A DNA stretch of 64,000 bases, from NCBI GenBank assembly GCA_015065865.1, contig SVPM01000002.1, positions 1-64,000 of the forward strand, read 5' to 3'. Both the position numbers and the translations under genes were made by a program. Source of the DNA: Oscillospiraceae bacterium (lineage in GTDB: Bacteria > Bacillota > Clostridia > Oscillospirales > Acutalibacteraceae). Positions 47,760-56,525 of the stretch are shown here, one piece after another. How positions within the stretch are numbered: the stretch's first letter is position 1; every line of letters begins with the position of its first letter. The notes under the pieces are model-generated. The model saw nothing but the letters and a program-made list of their open reading frames with translations. It made no database searches and had not been told where the DNA came from.

Positions 47760-50027
47760 ATGGTTTGTTCACGTTGTAAACAACGTCCCGCCACGGTCTT
47801 TATCACCCGTATGGAAGGGGACAAAACGATAAATGACGGTTTGTGCCTTGTCTGTGCCAAAGAGATGGGTATCAAGCCGGTGTGCGACATCATTCAGCAG
47901 TTCGGTATGAGCGATGATGATCTTGAATCGGTGGATGAGCAGATCTCGGGTATGATGGAGGCGATGGGCGGCGACGAGGAGGACGGGTTCAAACCCGGCG
48001 GTGCCGCGACCTTCCCCTTCTTGCAAAACCTGTTCCCCAATATGGGGGGCGAGGAGTCTGCCGAAAAGCCGAAAGAGGCGGAAAAGGCCGAAAAAGGGAA
48101 GGGGAAACAGTCCCGCCGTCCGTCGGCACTCGAGCAGTATTGCACCGACCTTACCGCCCGTGCGCGGGACGGCAAGCTCGGCCGCATCATCGGGCGTGAG
48201 CGGGAACTTTACCGCGTCACCCAAATTCTTTGCCGCCGCACCAAGAATAACCCTTGTCTGATCGGTGAACCCGGTGTGGGTAAAACGGCGATAGCCGAAG
48301 GGCTTGCGTTGCGTATCGCGGCAGGTGAGGTGCCGCCCCGCCTGCAAGAGAAAGAGATCCATTTGTTGGATCTTACCGCCTTGGTGGCGGGCACACAGTT
48401 CCGCGGTCAGTTCGAAAGCCGCATCAAAGCATTGGTGGACGAGGTGCGCGCCAAAGGCAACGTCATCCTCTTTATTGATGAGATCCACAATTTGGTGGGT
48501 ACGGGAGATGCCGAGGGCAGTATGTCGGCGGCAAACATCCTGAAACCGGCGCTTTCCCGCGGGGAGATACAAGTGATCGGCGCCACCACTTTTAACGAAT
48601 ATCGCAAGCATATCGAAAAGGATGCGGCGCTGGAACGCCGTTTTCAGCCTGTGACGGTGGAAGAACCGTCGATCGATGAGGCGAAAGCGGTACTCCACGG
48701 TATCAAGGAATATTACGAGCAGTTCCACGGTGTGCGGGTGAGTGACGGAATCATTGCCCGTGCGGTTACGCTGTCGGAGCGGTACATTACCGATCGCTTT
48801 TTGCCCGATAAGGCGATCGACTTGTTGGATGAAGCGTGCGCCGCGGCGGCACTCGAAAACAAAGAAGCCGACCGCTACGCCGCGTATCAGCGTGAGATCG
48901 GGCTGATGAAGAAAGAGGAAGAACGCCACATGGCGGCGGAAGCGGTGGACTACGAAGCGCTGGCGCGTGTGCGTGCGGAACTGATGAAGACCGAGCAGGC
49001 GGCGGAAGAGATCCGCGTGGCGGCAACCGAAGCCCCCTTGCTTGACCGTCATTTGGCGAAGGTCATTGAACTGTGGACGGGCATTCCCGCCGCGAAAGTG
49101 CAGGAAAGCGAACTTTCCCGTTTGAGCGGGATGGAAGAACGGTTGGCCGAACGCATCATCGGACAGGATGAAGCGGTGCGGCTGGTGGCCGCCGCCGTGC
49201 GTCGCAGTCGGGTGCAGATCAGCCCCCGCCGCCGTCCGGCATCCTTCTTGTTTGTCGGCCCCACGGGCGTGGGTAAGACCGAACTGGTGAAAGTGCTGGC
49301 GCGCGATCTGTTCGACACGCCGGATGCGCTCATTCGTTTGGATATGTCGGAGTTTATGGAAAAGCACGCGGTGTCCCGTTTGATCGGTTCGCCGCCGGGA
49401 TACGTCGGGTATGACGAGGCGGGTCAGCTTACCGAAAAGGTGCGCCGCAAGCCGTATTCGGTGCTCTTGTTCGATGAGATCGAAAAAGCACATCCCGATG
49501 TCTTAAATATCCTGTTGCAGATCTTGGACGAAGGCCGCGTGACCGATGCTCACGGCCGCACGGTGAATTTTGAAAACACCGTGTTGGTGATGACCTCCAA
49601 CGCAGGCAGTGACGTGAGCGGCGCGCTGATGGGGTTCGGCAAAAACGCGGGTGAAGCAGGACGTGACAAGGCGATGAAGGCACTGTCGGATTTCCTGCGC
49701 CCCGAATTCTTGAGTCGCGTGGACGAGGTGGTGTATTTCCGCCCGTTGGGCGCGGAGGATTACACCCGCATTGCGGCGCTGTTGCTGGACGAGTTGCACG
49801 GGCCGCTTGCCGAACGCGGCATCACTTTCCGCTATGACGAAGCGGTGCCTGCCGCTCTTGCGGCCGCGGCGGCCGACGGCAAGCGCGGCGCACGTGATCT
49901 GCGCGTGGCCATTCGCCGTGAGGTGGAGGATAAACTGGCGAGCCTGTTGGTGGATCGCTGTGAACAGCCGCCCACGGTGGTGACGGTCGGCGCGGCCGAC
50001 GGGGTCATTACCCTGACGGCAATATAA
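47760..50027 (+). CDS. Clp-family AAA+ ATPase with N-terminal CxxC zinc finger (ClpE-like)
   Basis: MVCSRCKQRPATVFITR...CLVCAKEMG zinc finger; Walker A GEPGVGKT and GPTGVGKTE; two AAA+ domains. Confidence 0.88.
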   Translation: MVCSRCKQRPATVFITRMEGDKTINDGLCLVCAKEMGIKPVCDIIQQFGMSDDDLESVDEQISGMMEAMGGDEEDGFKPGGAATFPFLQNLFPNMGGEESAEKPKEAEKAEKGKGKQSRRPSALEQYCTDLTARARDGKLGRIIGRERELYRVTQILCRRTKNNPCLIGEPGVGKTAIAEGLALRIAAGEVPPRLQEKEIHLLDLTALVAGTQFRGQFESRIKALVDEVRAKGNVILFIDEIHNLVGTGDAEGSMSAANILKPALSRGEIQVIGATTFNEYRKHIEKDAALERRFQPVTVEEPSIDEAKAVLHGIKEYYEQFHGVRVSDGIIARAVTLSERYITDRFLPDKAIDLLDEACAAAALENKEADRYAAYQREIGLMKKEEERHMAAEAVDYEALARVRAELMKTEQAAEEIRVAATEAPLLDRHLAKVIELWTGIPAAKVQESELSRLSGMEERLAERIIGQDEAVRLVAAAVRRSRVQISPRRRPASFLFVGPTGVGKTELVKVLARDLFDTPDALIRLDMSEFMEKHAVSRLIGSPPGYVGYDEAGQLTEKVRRKPYSVLLFDEIEKAHPDVLNILLQILDEGRVTDAHGRTVNFENTVLVMTSNAGSDVSGALMGFGKNAGEAGRDKAMKALSDFLRPEFLSRVDEVVYFRPLGAEDYTRIAALLLDELHGPLAERGITFRYDEAVPAALAAAAADGKRGARDLRVAIRREVEDKLASLLVDRCEQPPTVVTVGAADGVITLTAI

Positions 50028-50035
50028 AAGGTAAT

Positions 50036-50074
50036 AAAAAGCCACACGGTCAACGCAGACCGTGTGGCTTTTTT
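50036..50074. terminator. Terminator hairpin between convergent genes
   Basis: AAAAAGCCACACGGTCAACGCAGACCGTGTGGCTTTTTT. Confidence 0.85.
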
Positions 50075-50111
50075 GTGTATGAAGAACACCTCAATATTGT
50101 TTGCAAAAACC

Positions 50112-50660
50112 TTATCCCGCCACGGCCTTTCCTGCGGCGCGGGCGGCGGTGAGAAGGTCGGACGAAAGCGCGGTGCGGTCGGTCGCATCGGCGTGCACGC
50201 AAACCGCGGGCGCGCTGTTCAATACGGTCAGCGTGGGGGCCAGTTGCTGTTCCAAGCACACACCGTCCGCACGGTCGGCCCCTGCCGTGGTGAGCAACAC
50301 CGTCTTTTTGGGCAAGGCGATCGGCGGGCGCACCCCGCGCACGAACCGTGCCGACCAATATCGCTGCAAGCGGTCGAGCATCGCTTTCAGCGGTGCGGGA
50401 AACGCGCGATTATACACGGGAGTGGCGATCACCAACACGTCGGCTTCTTCCAAAGCCGTGTAGAACGCATCCAGATCGTGGTGGCGGCATCCGTTTGTTT
50501 CGCGACAGAAACCGCAATCGTCACAGGGGGCGGCAACGGTGGCAAACGCATCCCACCGTGTGACGACGGCATCGCCGATACCGTCCAAGCAGGAGGCGAG
50601 CAGGTGGGCGGTCGTGCCGTTTTCGTGCGGGGAGCCGAACAGTACCAAAACGCGCGGCAT
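50112..50660 (-). CDS. Flavodoxin-fold NAD(P)H-dependent oxidoreductase / FMN reductase-like
   Basis: MPRVLVLFGSPHENGTTAHLLASCL, PCDDCGFC, ADVLVIATPVYNRAFPAPLKAMLDR. Confidence 0.85.
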   Translation of the reverse strand: MPRVLVLFGSPHENGTTAHLLASCLDGIGDAVVTRWDAFATVAAPCDDCGFCRETNGCRHHDLDAFYTALEEADVLVIATPVYNRAFPAPLKAMLDRLQRYWSARFVRGVRPPIALPKKTVLLTTAGADRADGVCLEQQLAPTLTVLNSAPAVCVHADATDRTALSSDLLTAARAAGKAVAG

Positions 50661-50670
50661 AGCGTTCACC

Positions 50671-53600
50671 TCATTCCCAAACGGGCAGTACGATGGTGTA
50701 CCGCCCGCCGTCGGTCAGTGAATAGTAATGGTTCAGTATCTGCCGCCACGACCAACCTTCCTCGTTGGCGTAGCCGATCGCACCGTATTGGCTGAGACCC
50801 AGTCCGTGCCCGTGTCCGCGGGTGGTGAAGGTGATGCGGTCGGTCACGGCATCGTAGGTTACGGTGAAACTGTGGGAGCGCAGGGTGCCCGAGCCGATGG
50901 CTTTGCGAATATCAATGCCGCGCAGATACACCCGTTTTCCTTCGTGCTCGTAATACGCGTTGGTGTCCACCACGTATCCGCCGTTGCCGTCGTAAGACTT
51001 GGCAAACAGCGGGGTGGCACCGTCTTCAAACGATACGGCGGTTACCGCACCGGCGGTCTCCTTGGATACGTAGGCCGCAAGCAACGCCTTCAACTGCGTG
51101 AAGGTGAGGGAATGGGTAGCCGTCAAGGAATCGTTGCCCGAATACTTTTTCACATATTCTTCGGTGTCGTAACGGCTTTCCACACTTTGCAGATACGGCA
51201 AAGCGGCGGTATACACGTGTTGGCAACTGGCGGAAGCACCGCCCGTACTGCTGGAATACATCGCGCAGATCGGCATACGGCTGCGTATCGTTTGCGCGGT
51301 ATCCACCATTTTGACACCCACCACTTCGCCTACCGCATCGTACAGTTTGCGGTCGGTCGGGTTGGCGAGGTCGATGCGCGAGGAGATGGAGAAGGTGCCG
51401 CCGCTCATACAAGAGTACAGCATATAGGTATAACTGGCTACCGCTTGTGCTTTTTGTGCTTCCACGGAATTTTGCATGGTACGCGCGGCACCCATTTCGG
51501 TCTTTACCGCACACGCAACGGCATATTGCAGGTCTTCTCGTGTTTGCAGGGTGCTTTCCTCGCCGCCGATATTCACTTTGATGCCGCGGAAAAAGGCGGT
51601 TTCGCCGCCCGTACTCGGCGTGCCGTGCGGTATCGTGGTCGTGGTGGCGGGTTCGGTCGTGCTGGCCGCCGTGGTGGAGGCCGCCGTGGTGGCAACGGTC
51701 GTTGCCGCGGTGACGGTCGTTTTGCGGCCCGTGGTGGGTGCCGTCGTTGCGGCGGTCGTGCCCCGCTCTGTCGTGTCGGTCATATCCGGCACGGGCATTT
51801 CAATATCCGGCACGATATCACTGCTTTGAAAGACCGTCGTCGTGGCGGAGGTGGTTGCGGTGGTCGTGGTGGTGTTGCCCGACATGGCGGCGGGGTACAC
51901 CGTGTGCGGATTATAGGATATTACCGTGTCTTGACCGGGGGGTTCGCCAAGCGAAAGGCGGCGCGCCGCCACGATCAAGCGGATCCCGTCTACCCCCGTT
52001 TTCGCGGAAGCATCCGTTTCCAACAGCAGTAACGTGTCGTCTTTTTGCGGCGTGACCGACGTGATAAAGAGCGAACGTGCCTGCAGTTCGGCGGTAAACG
52101 CCAAAAAATCCTCATTACTGTCAAAGGACACGGCACGGTAATCAAACGAGGGGTCGTTTTCATCTGCATACAGCACCGCAAATACTTCAAAAGTACCCGT
52201 GGTATACAGGGTGTTCATCTCCACCGCCGTGTGGCGGAGAAGGAAGTTGGCATCGGTGTAACGGATCAGATCCGAAAACATCTGCCCGTCTTCGGTGTTG
52301 TTGCCGTGAATGATATACGAACGGTTGACGGAAAGCGGAGAGGCAACGGTCACCTTTTCGTCAAAATACGGCACGCCGTAATGCGAAGGACGTCCCGAAA
52401 AATCGGTGGCGGTGTAGTCGTATCGTCCGTTTTGCATAACGGGATAACTGATGCCCGTATCCCCGATACGCACCCATCCGCGAATGTCGTTGTTTTTTTG
52501 GTACAACGCGTAAAAACGCGCCAACATACCGCGCGGGAAATCGGCGGCGTTGTAACTGCCGTCGTGTTCGCGGTCATACAACAATTCCAACGATACGTAT
52601 TGCTCGCGGTTTTGGGCAGGGTCGATGACGTACGCATCCAACAAAAACCAGCCGAACACACAAAAAGCAAGCACCGAAAGCCACACCAGCGTTTTGGCTA
52701 CCCACAGGGCGGGGCGGTCGCCGCGCCACGGCAGAATGAACGCCAAAAAGCGGCGGTGTCCGGTGGCTTCACCCATGGGAATGGCGGGTGTGTGATCGCC
52801 CGCTTCCAACAACTCTCCGCCCGCCATCACGGTGGGATACGCTTCCAAATAACGGCGGGTGAGGTCCAGTGCCTGCGCCGTGGCCACGGCACGCACCGTG
52901 TCGCGGTCCCCCGCGTTGACATGCAGTTCTTTCACCCATACACGGCGGTCGTCTGCCAGAGCGATATACACCGTGCCCACGGGTTTACCTTCACCTGAAG
53001 TAGGGCCGGCCTCCCCCGTGATGCTGACACCGAGTTCGCTGCCGCCGACACGGCGCACACCGACAGCCATTGCGCGGGCGGTATCGGCCGACACGGCACC
53101 TTGCGTTTTCAAAATATCTTCCGATACGCCGAGCACATCGTGCTTGATCTCCTTGGAATAGGCAGCAATACCGCATTCAAACACCGACGAGGCACCCGCA
53201 ACCTGTGTCAGTTTGCCCGAAAGCAGACCGGCCGTGCAGGATTCGGCGGTGGCGACCTTCATCTGCTTTTCCTTGAGCAGATGCACAACGGCGGTTTGCA
53301 GGTCGTTGGTATCCACGCCGAAGACGTAGGAGCCCAGCCGTTCGCAGACCGTGCCGACAGGCTCGGCGCACAGGGCGGCGGCTTCTTCGGCGGTGGCGGC
53401 GTGGGCGGTGATACGCACCAACACTTCGCCGCCCGTGCGGGCAGTGAGCGTGATGGTGGGGTTGGCGGCCGCCATCCGATCCGACAGTCGTTCGGTCACC
53501 GCCGCAGGGGTGAGCCCGAAGACCCCTACCGTGCGCGAAACGAAAGCGCCGTTGCCGCGTTCGCTGAAAAACGGGAGTAAGGCGTGTTGCAACAGAGAGG

Positions 53601-53958
53601 ACAGTATATCCTCATCTGCCGGAAGGAACAAAAACAGTTGAGCATATTTTTCCACCGCAAATCCGCGGGGTGTGCCTGCGGCATCGCAAAGCGATACGGC
53701 ACCGCGGGGGCGTTCTTCCTCCCACGGCAAACCGAGCAGTGCCGCCAGTTCTTTGTCGGCATTCTGTTCGTCCGATGCACACAGTACGATACAATCGGTG
53801 CGGCGCATAGCCCCTTGCAGGGCTTCCCGTAACGCACCACCCGTCGTGTCCACCGACAGCGGCGTGTCGGGTGTGAGTCCGCACGCGGGCAACTCGCGGG
53901 ACAAAAACGCGGTGACGGCGGGCGACACGGCGCCAACGGTCAAAATATCTGCCTTCAT
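50671..53958 (-). CDS. Multidomain fusion: CinA/PncC-like NMN amidohydrolase - TM - degenerate sortase B - Thr-rich linker - SpoIID
   Basis: CinA C-domain VATAESCTAGLLSGKLTQVAGASSVFECGIAAYSKEIKHDVLGV...ITGEAGPTSGEGKPVGTVYIAL; TM ALWVAKTLVWLSVLAFCVFGWFLLDAYVI; sortase-like RSYIIHGNNTEDGQMF...DDTLLLLETDAS...GIRLIVAARR; SpoIID KTEMG...EAQKAQAVASYTYML and RGHGHGLGLSQYGA. One uninterrupted frame. Confidence 0.9.
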   Translation of the reverse strand: MKADILTVGAVSPAVTAFLSRELPACGLTPDTPLSVDTTGGALREALQGAMRRTDCIVLCASDEQNADKELAALLGLPWEEERPRGAVSLCDAAGTPRGFAVEKYAQLFLFLPADEDILSSLLQHALLPFFSERGNGAFVSRTVGVFGLTPAAVTERLSDRMAAANPTITLTARTGGEVLVRITAHAATAEEAAALCAEPVGTVCERLGSYVFGVDTNDLQTAVVHLLKEKQMKVATAESCTAGLLSGKLTQVAGASSVFECGIAAYSKEIKHDVLGVSEDILKTQGAVSADTARAMAVGVRRVGGSELGVSITGEAGPTSGEGKPVGTVYIALADDRRVWVKELHVNAGDRDTVRAVATAQALDLTRRYLEAYPTVMAGGELLEAGDHTPAIPMGEATGHRRFLAFILPWRGDRPALWVAKTLVWLSVLAFCVFGWFLLDAYVIDPAQNREQYVSLELLYDREHDGSYNAADFPRGMLARFYALYQKNNDIRGWVRIGDTGISYPVMQNGRYDYTATDFSGRPSHYGVPYFDEKVTVASPLSVNRSYIIHGNNTEDGQMFSDLIRYTDANFLLRHTAVEMNTLYTTGTFEVFAVLYADENDPSFDYRAVSFDSNEDFLAFTAELQARSLFITSVTPQKDDTLLLLETDASAKTGVDGIRLIVAARRLSLGEPPGQDTVISYNPHTVYPAAMSGNTTTTTATTSATTTVFQSSDIVPDIEMPVPDMTDTTERGTTAATTAPTTGRKTTVTAATTVATTAASTTAASTTEPATTTTIPHGTPSTGGETAFFRGIKVNIGGEESTLQTREDLQYAVACAVKTEMGAARTMQNSVEAQKAQAVASYTYMLYSCMSGGTFSISSRIDLANPTDRKLYDAVGEVVGVKMVDTAQTIRSRMPICAMYSSSTGGASASCQHVYTAALPYLQSVESRYDTEEYVKKYSGNDSLTATHSLTFTQLKALLAAYVSKETAGAVTAVSFEDGATPLFAKSYDGNGGYVVDTNAYYEHEGKRVYLRGIDIRKAIGSGTLRSHSFTVTYDAVTDRITFTTRGHGHGLGLSQYGAIGYANEEGWSWRQILNHYYSLTDGGRYTIVLPVWE

Positions 53959-53988
53959 GCGGCACCTCCTTTGTTTAAATGCTCACCC

Positions 53989-55194
53989 TTAACAGCCTAA
54001 GGCGGCATCGTCTGCGGCGTTCACCGTGATGCGGCGCACGCCGGCGATGGCTTCTTCGATCCACTCCTCGATGGGCAGATCGTTTTCCACGGCTTCCAAC
54101 ATCGCCACGGTGGGACGGGTGCGCGGGTGGCGGGGGGTGAATACGGTACAACAATCTTCATACGGTTGAATGGAGATATCGAAGGTGTCGATACGGCGGG
54201 CGATGCGAATGATCTCCTCTTTATCCATACCGATCACCGGACGGAATACGGGAACGGTACACACCGCATCGGTCACGGCGAGCGCCTGTGCCGTCTGGCT
54301 TGCGACCTGCCCCAGACTTTCGCCCGTGATGAGCGAATGGCAACCGTCCGCCACGGCCACCCGTTCGGCAATACGCATCATAAAACGGCGCATCAACAGG
54401 GTGAACAATTCTTCGGGGCAACGGCGGCTGATCTCTTCTTGAATGTGTGTGAAGGGCACGATATTCAGCGAGATGCGCCCTGCATAATTGGCCACGTGTT
54501 CGAGCAGTGAAATGACCTTCATTTCCGCACGTTCACTGGTGTACGGCGGGGAGGCAAAGTGGATCGCGGTCAGTTGCAGTCCACGTTTTGCCATCATATA
54601 CGCCGCCACGGGCGAGTCGATACCGCCCGAAATGAGCAAGCCGGAACGTCCCGCCGTGCCCACGGGCATACCGCCTGCACCGGGCAGTTGTGCCGCGTGG
54701 ATATAGGCACCGAAATCGCGAATCTCTACCATAATGAGCAGTTCGGGATCGCGGACGTCCACCTTCAGATGCGGGAATTGACTGAGCACCGCCCCGCCCA
54801 CTTCGGCACAGATCGCGGGGGAGCCGAGCGGGAACGTCTTATCACTGCGTTTGGCCTCCACCTTAAAGGTTTTGGCACGGCGCAGTTGTTCCGCCAGATA
54901 CCGCGGCGCCTCCTCGCAGATCACGCGGATATCCTTTGCCACCACCCGTGCGCGGGAAAAGGCGGAGATACCGAATACGTGTGCCACGCGGTCGGCGGCG
55001 GTGTCCAGATCGATGCCGTCTGCCTGCGGTTCAATGTAGATGGTGGATTGTGCGCGGCGAATTTGAAAGGAACCGAGCGGGCGCAGACGGTGTTTCAAAT
55101 TTTTAACCAGCACGTCTTCAAAATTACTGCGGTTTAAGCCTTTCAGTGCCAACTCGCCGTTTTTTATCAACAGAATTTCTTCGGGTATGTACAT
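53989..55194 (-). CDS. thiI: tRNA 4-thiouridine synthase ThiI (no rhodanese domain)
   Basis: EEILLIKNGELALKGLNRSNFEDVL, PP-loop SGGIDSPVAAYMM; start at 55194 after AAGGAG. Confidence 0.95.
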   Translation of the reverse strand: MYIPEEILLIKNGELALKGLNRSNFEDVLVKNLKHRLRPLGSFQIRRAQSTIYIEPQADGIDLDTAADRVAHVFGISAFSRARVVAKDIRVICEEAPRYLAEQLRRAKTFKVEAKRSDKTFPLGSPAICAEVGGAVLSQFPHLKVDVRDPELLIMVEIRDFGAYIHAAQLPGAGGMPVGTAGRSGLLISGGIDSPVAAYMMAKRGLQLTAIHFASPPYTSERAEMKVISLLEHVANYAGRISLNIVPFTHIQEEISRRCPEELFTLLMRRFMMRIAERVAVADGCHSLITGESLGQVASQTAQALAVTDAVCTVPVFRPVIGMDKEEIIRIARRIDTFDISIQPYEDCCTVFTPRHPRTRPTVAMLEAVENDLPIEEWIEEAIAGVRRITVNAADDAALGC

Positions 55195-55213
55195 AGGGTC
55201 GTTCTCCTTTTCG

Positions 55214-56518
55214 TTACGGGGTCGCGGCAGTGGGTTCCGTGGCGGCGGCATCCGTGGTTTGTGCCGCTTCGGCCGCGGTGGTGGTTTCCGCCTCGGTGGG
55301 GGCGGCGGTCGTGGAGGTTGCTGCCTCGTCACCGACGGTGGTGGGTGCTGACACGCCGGTGATGGTGGTCGTTTCTGTGGGCGCGACCGTCGTGGTCGGG
55401 TTCGTCCCGCCGCCGTACACGCTGTGCGGGGTCTTCTTCTGCGCGGTGTACCAACGGTACGGCATAATGACGTCCTTGTTTACCGTGATCTTGTTGGATA
55501 CGGTGGCGGCTTCACCGTTGCGTACTTTACGGGCGACCACCGCCAGACGCGCATCCTCAAAACGCGCGACGCTCTTGGGGGAGCAGGTGTACAAAATAAG
55601 CAGTTCGTCGCTTTCCTTGACATCCACGTCGTTGAAATCGTAGAGCGATCGGTCACGCAGATCGGCCACGTATTTCATAAACTGGTCGTTATTGGTAAAG
55701 GACGTTTCCTGAATCGAGAAATAGTGTTCGATCTTGGATTTGGAATCCTGCAACAGCACCGCAAAGATCTTGTACTGATAGGTGGTGAACAGCGTGTCCA
55801 ACGTGATGATCTGGTTGGCGTTTTGCATATACGATACCGAGCCGGCCAGATTGTTCAGCTTGGCAAACATCTGCCCGCTCGCCATATTATGGCCGTAAAT
55901 GACCAAACTCTTGTTGGCGGAGGTCGGCGTATCCAGATTGTTTTTCGCATCAAAAAAGAGCGCGCCGTTTTTGTTTTTGTTATTGTAAAAGTCGTGGTCG
56001 AGATAGTAATCGTTGTTGTTCTTATGCATCACTTCACGGTCGATGCCGCAAGCGGAATACCGAAGCCAGCCGCGGATGTCGCTGTTGAGGTAGTACAGCG
56101 TTTTTAAATCGTCCTGAATACCCAGCGGATAGCCCTGCCACTTTTCGGCTTCGGCGGTCAGTTCGGCATCCTGTTTGCCGTAACGGAGGTTGGTAAGTTC
56201 CTCCGCCAATTCGGTGTTTTGTTGCGGAATGATGACCGATTCATTGATAAGCACCGAAGTGGTACCCACAAAGACCAACAGCGAGATAAGCAGCAGCAAT
56301 TTGCGGGCGATCTCGCCGATAGGGTCGTCGTGATACGGAATAAACGCATCGAGCGGGCGGCGACGGCGGCGCTTTTTGGGGGCTTTCTCCGCCAAGGTTT
56401 CCAGTGAGACCGATTCTTCCTGTCGGCGCAGATTTTCCACAAAAGCCAGTGCATCGTCCAATTCTTCATCGGCTATTGAGGGAAGGGTATCAAAAAACTC
56501 TTGTTCACGGTCGGACAT
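55214..56518 (-). CDS. Class B sortase with Thr-rich C-terminal tail
   Basis: KSLVIYGHNMASGQMF (His), SDELLILYTCSPKS (Cys), EDARLAVVARK (Arg); N-terminal TM; C-terminal TTTVAPTETTTITG...TTSTTAAPTEAETTTAAEAA. Confidence 0.92.
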   Translation of the reverse strand: MSDREQEFFDTLPSIADEELDDALAFVENLRRQEESVSLETLAEKAPKKRRRRRPLDAFIPYHDDPIGEIARKLLLLISLLVFVGTTSVLINESVIIPQQNTELAEELTNLRYGKQDAELTAEAEKWQGYPLGIQDDLKTLYYLNSDIRGWLRYSACGIDREVMHKNNNDYYLDHDFYNNKNKNGALFFDAKNNLDTPTSANKSLVIYGHNMASGQMFAKLNNLAGSVSYMQNANQIITLDTLFTTYQYKIFAVLLQDSKSKIEHYFSIQETSFTNNDQFMKYVADLRDRSLYDFNDVDVKESDELLILYTCSPKSVARFEDARLAVVARKVRNGEAATVSNKITVNKDVIMPYRWYTAQKKTPHSVYGGGTNPTTTVAPTETTTITGVSAPTTVGDEAATSTTAAPTEAETTTAAEAAQTTDAAATEPTAATP

Positions 56519-56525
56519 AGGGCAT

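Noticed and set aside
50728-52032. 434-aa plus-strand ORF with GRGGGGRGGGG tracts
   Set aside because: Antisense of the Thr-rich linker and SpoIID domain; the Gly/Arg repeats are the complement of Thr codons.
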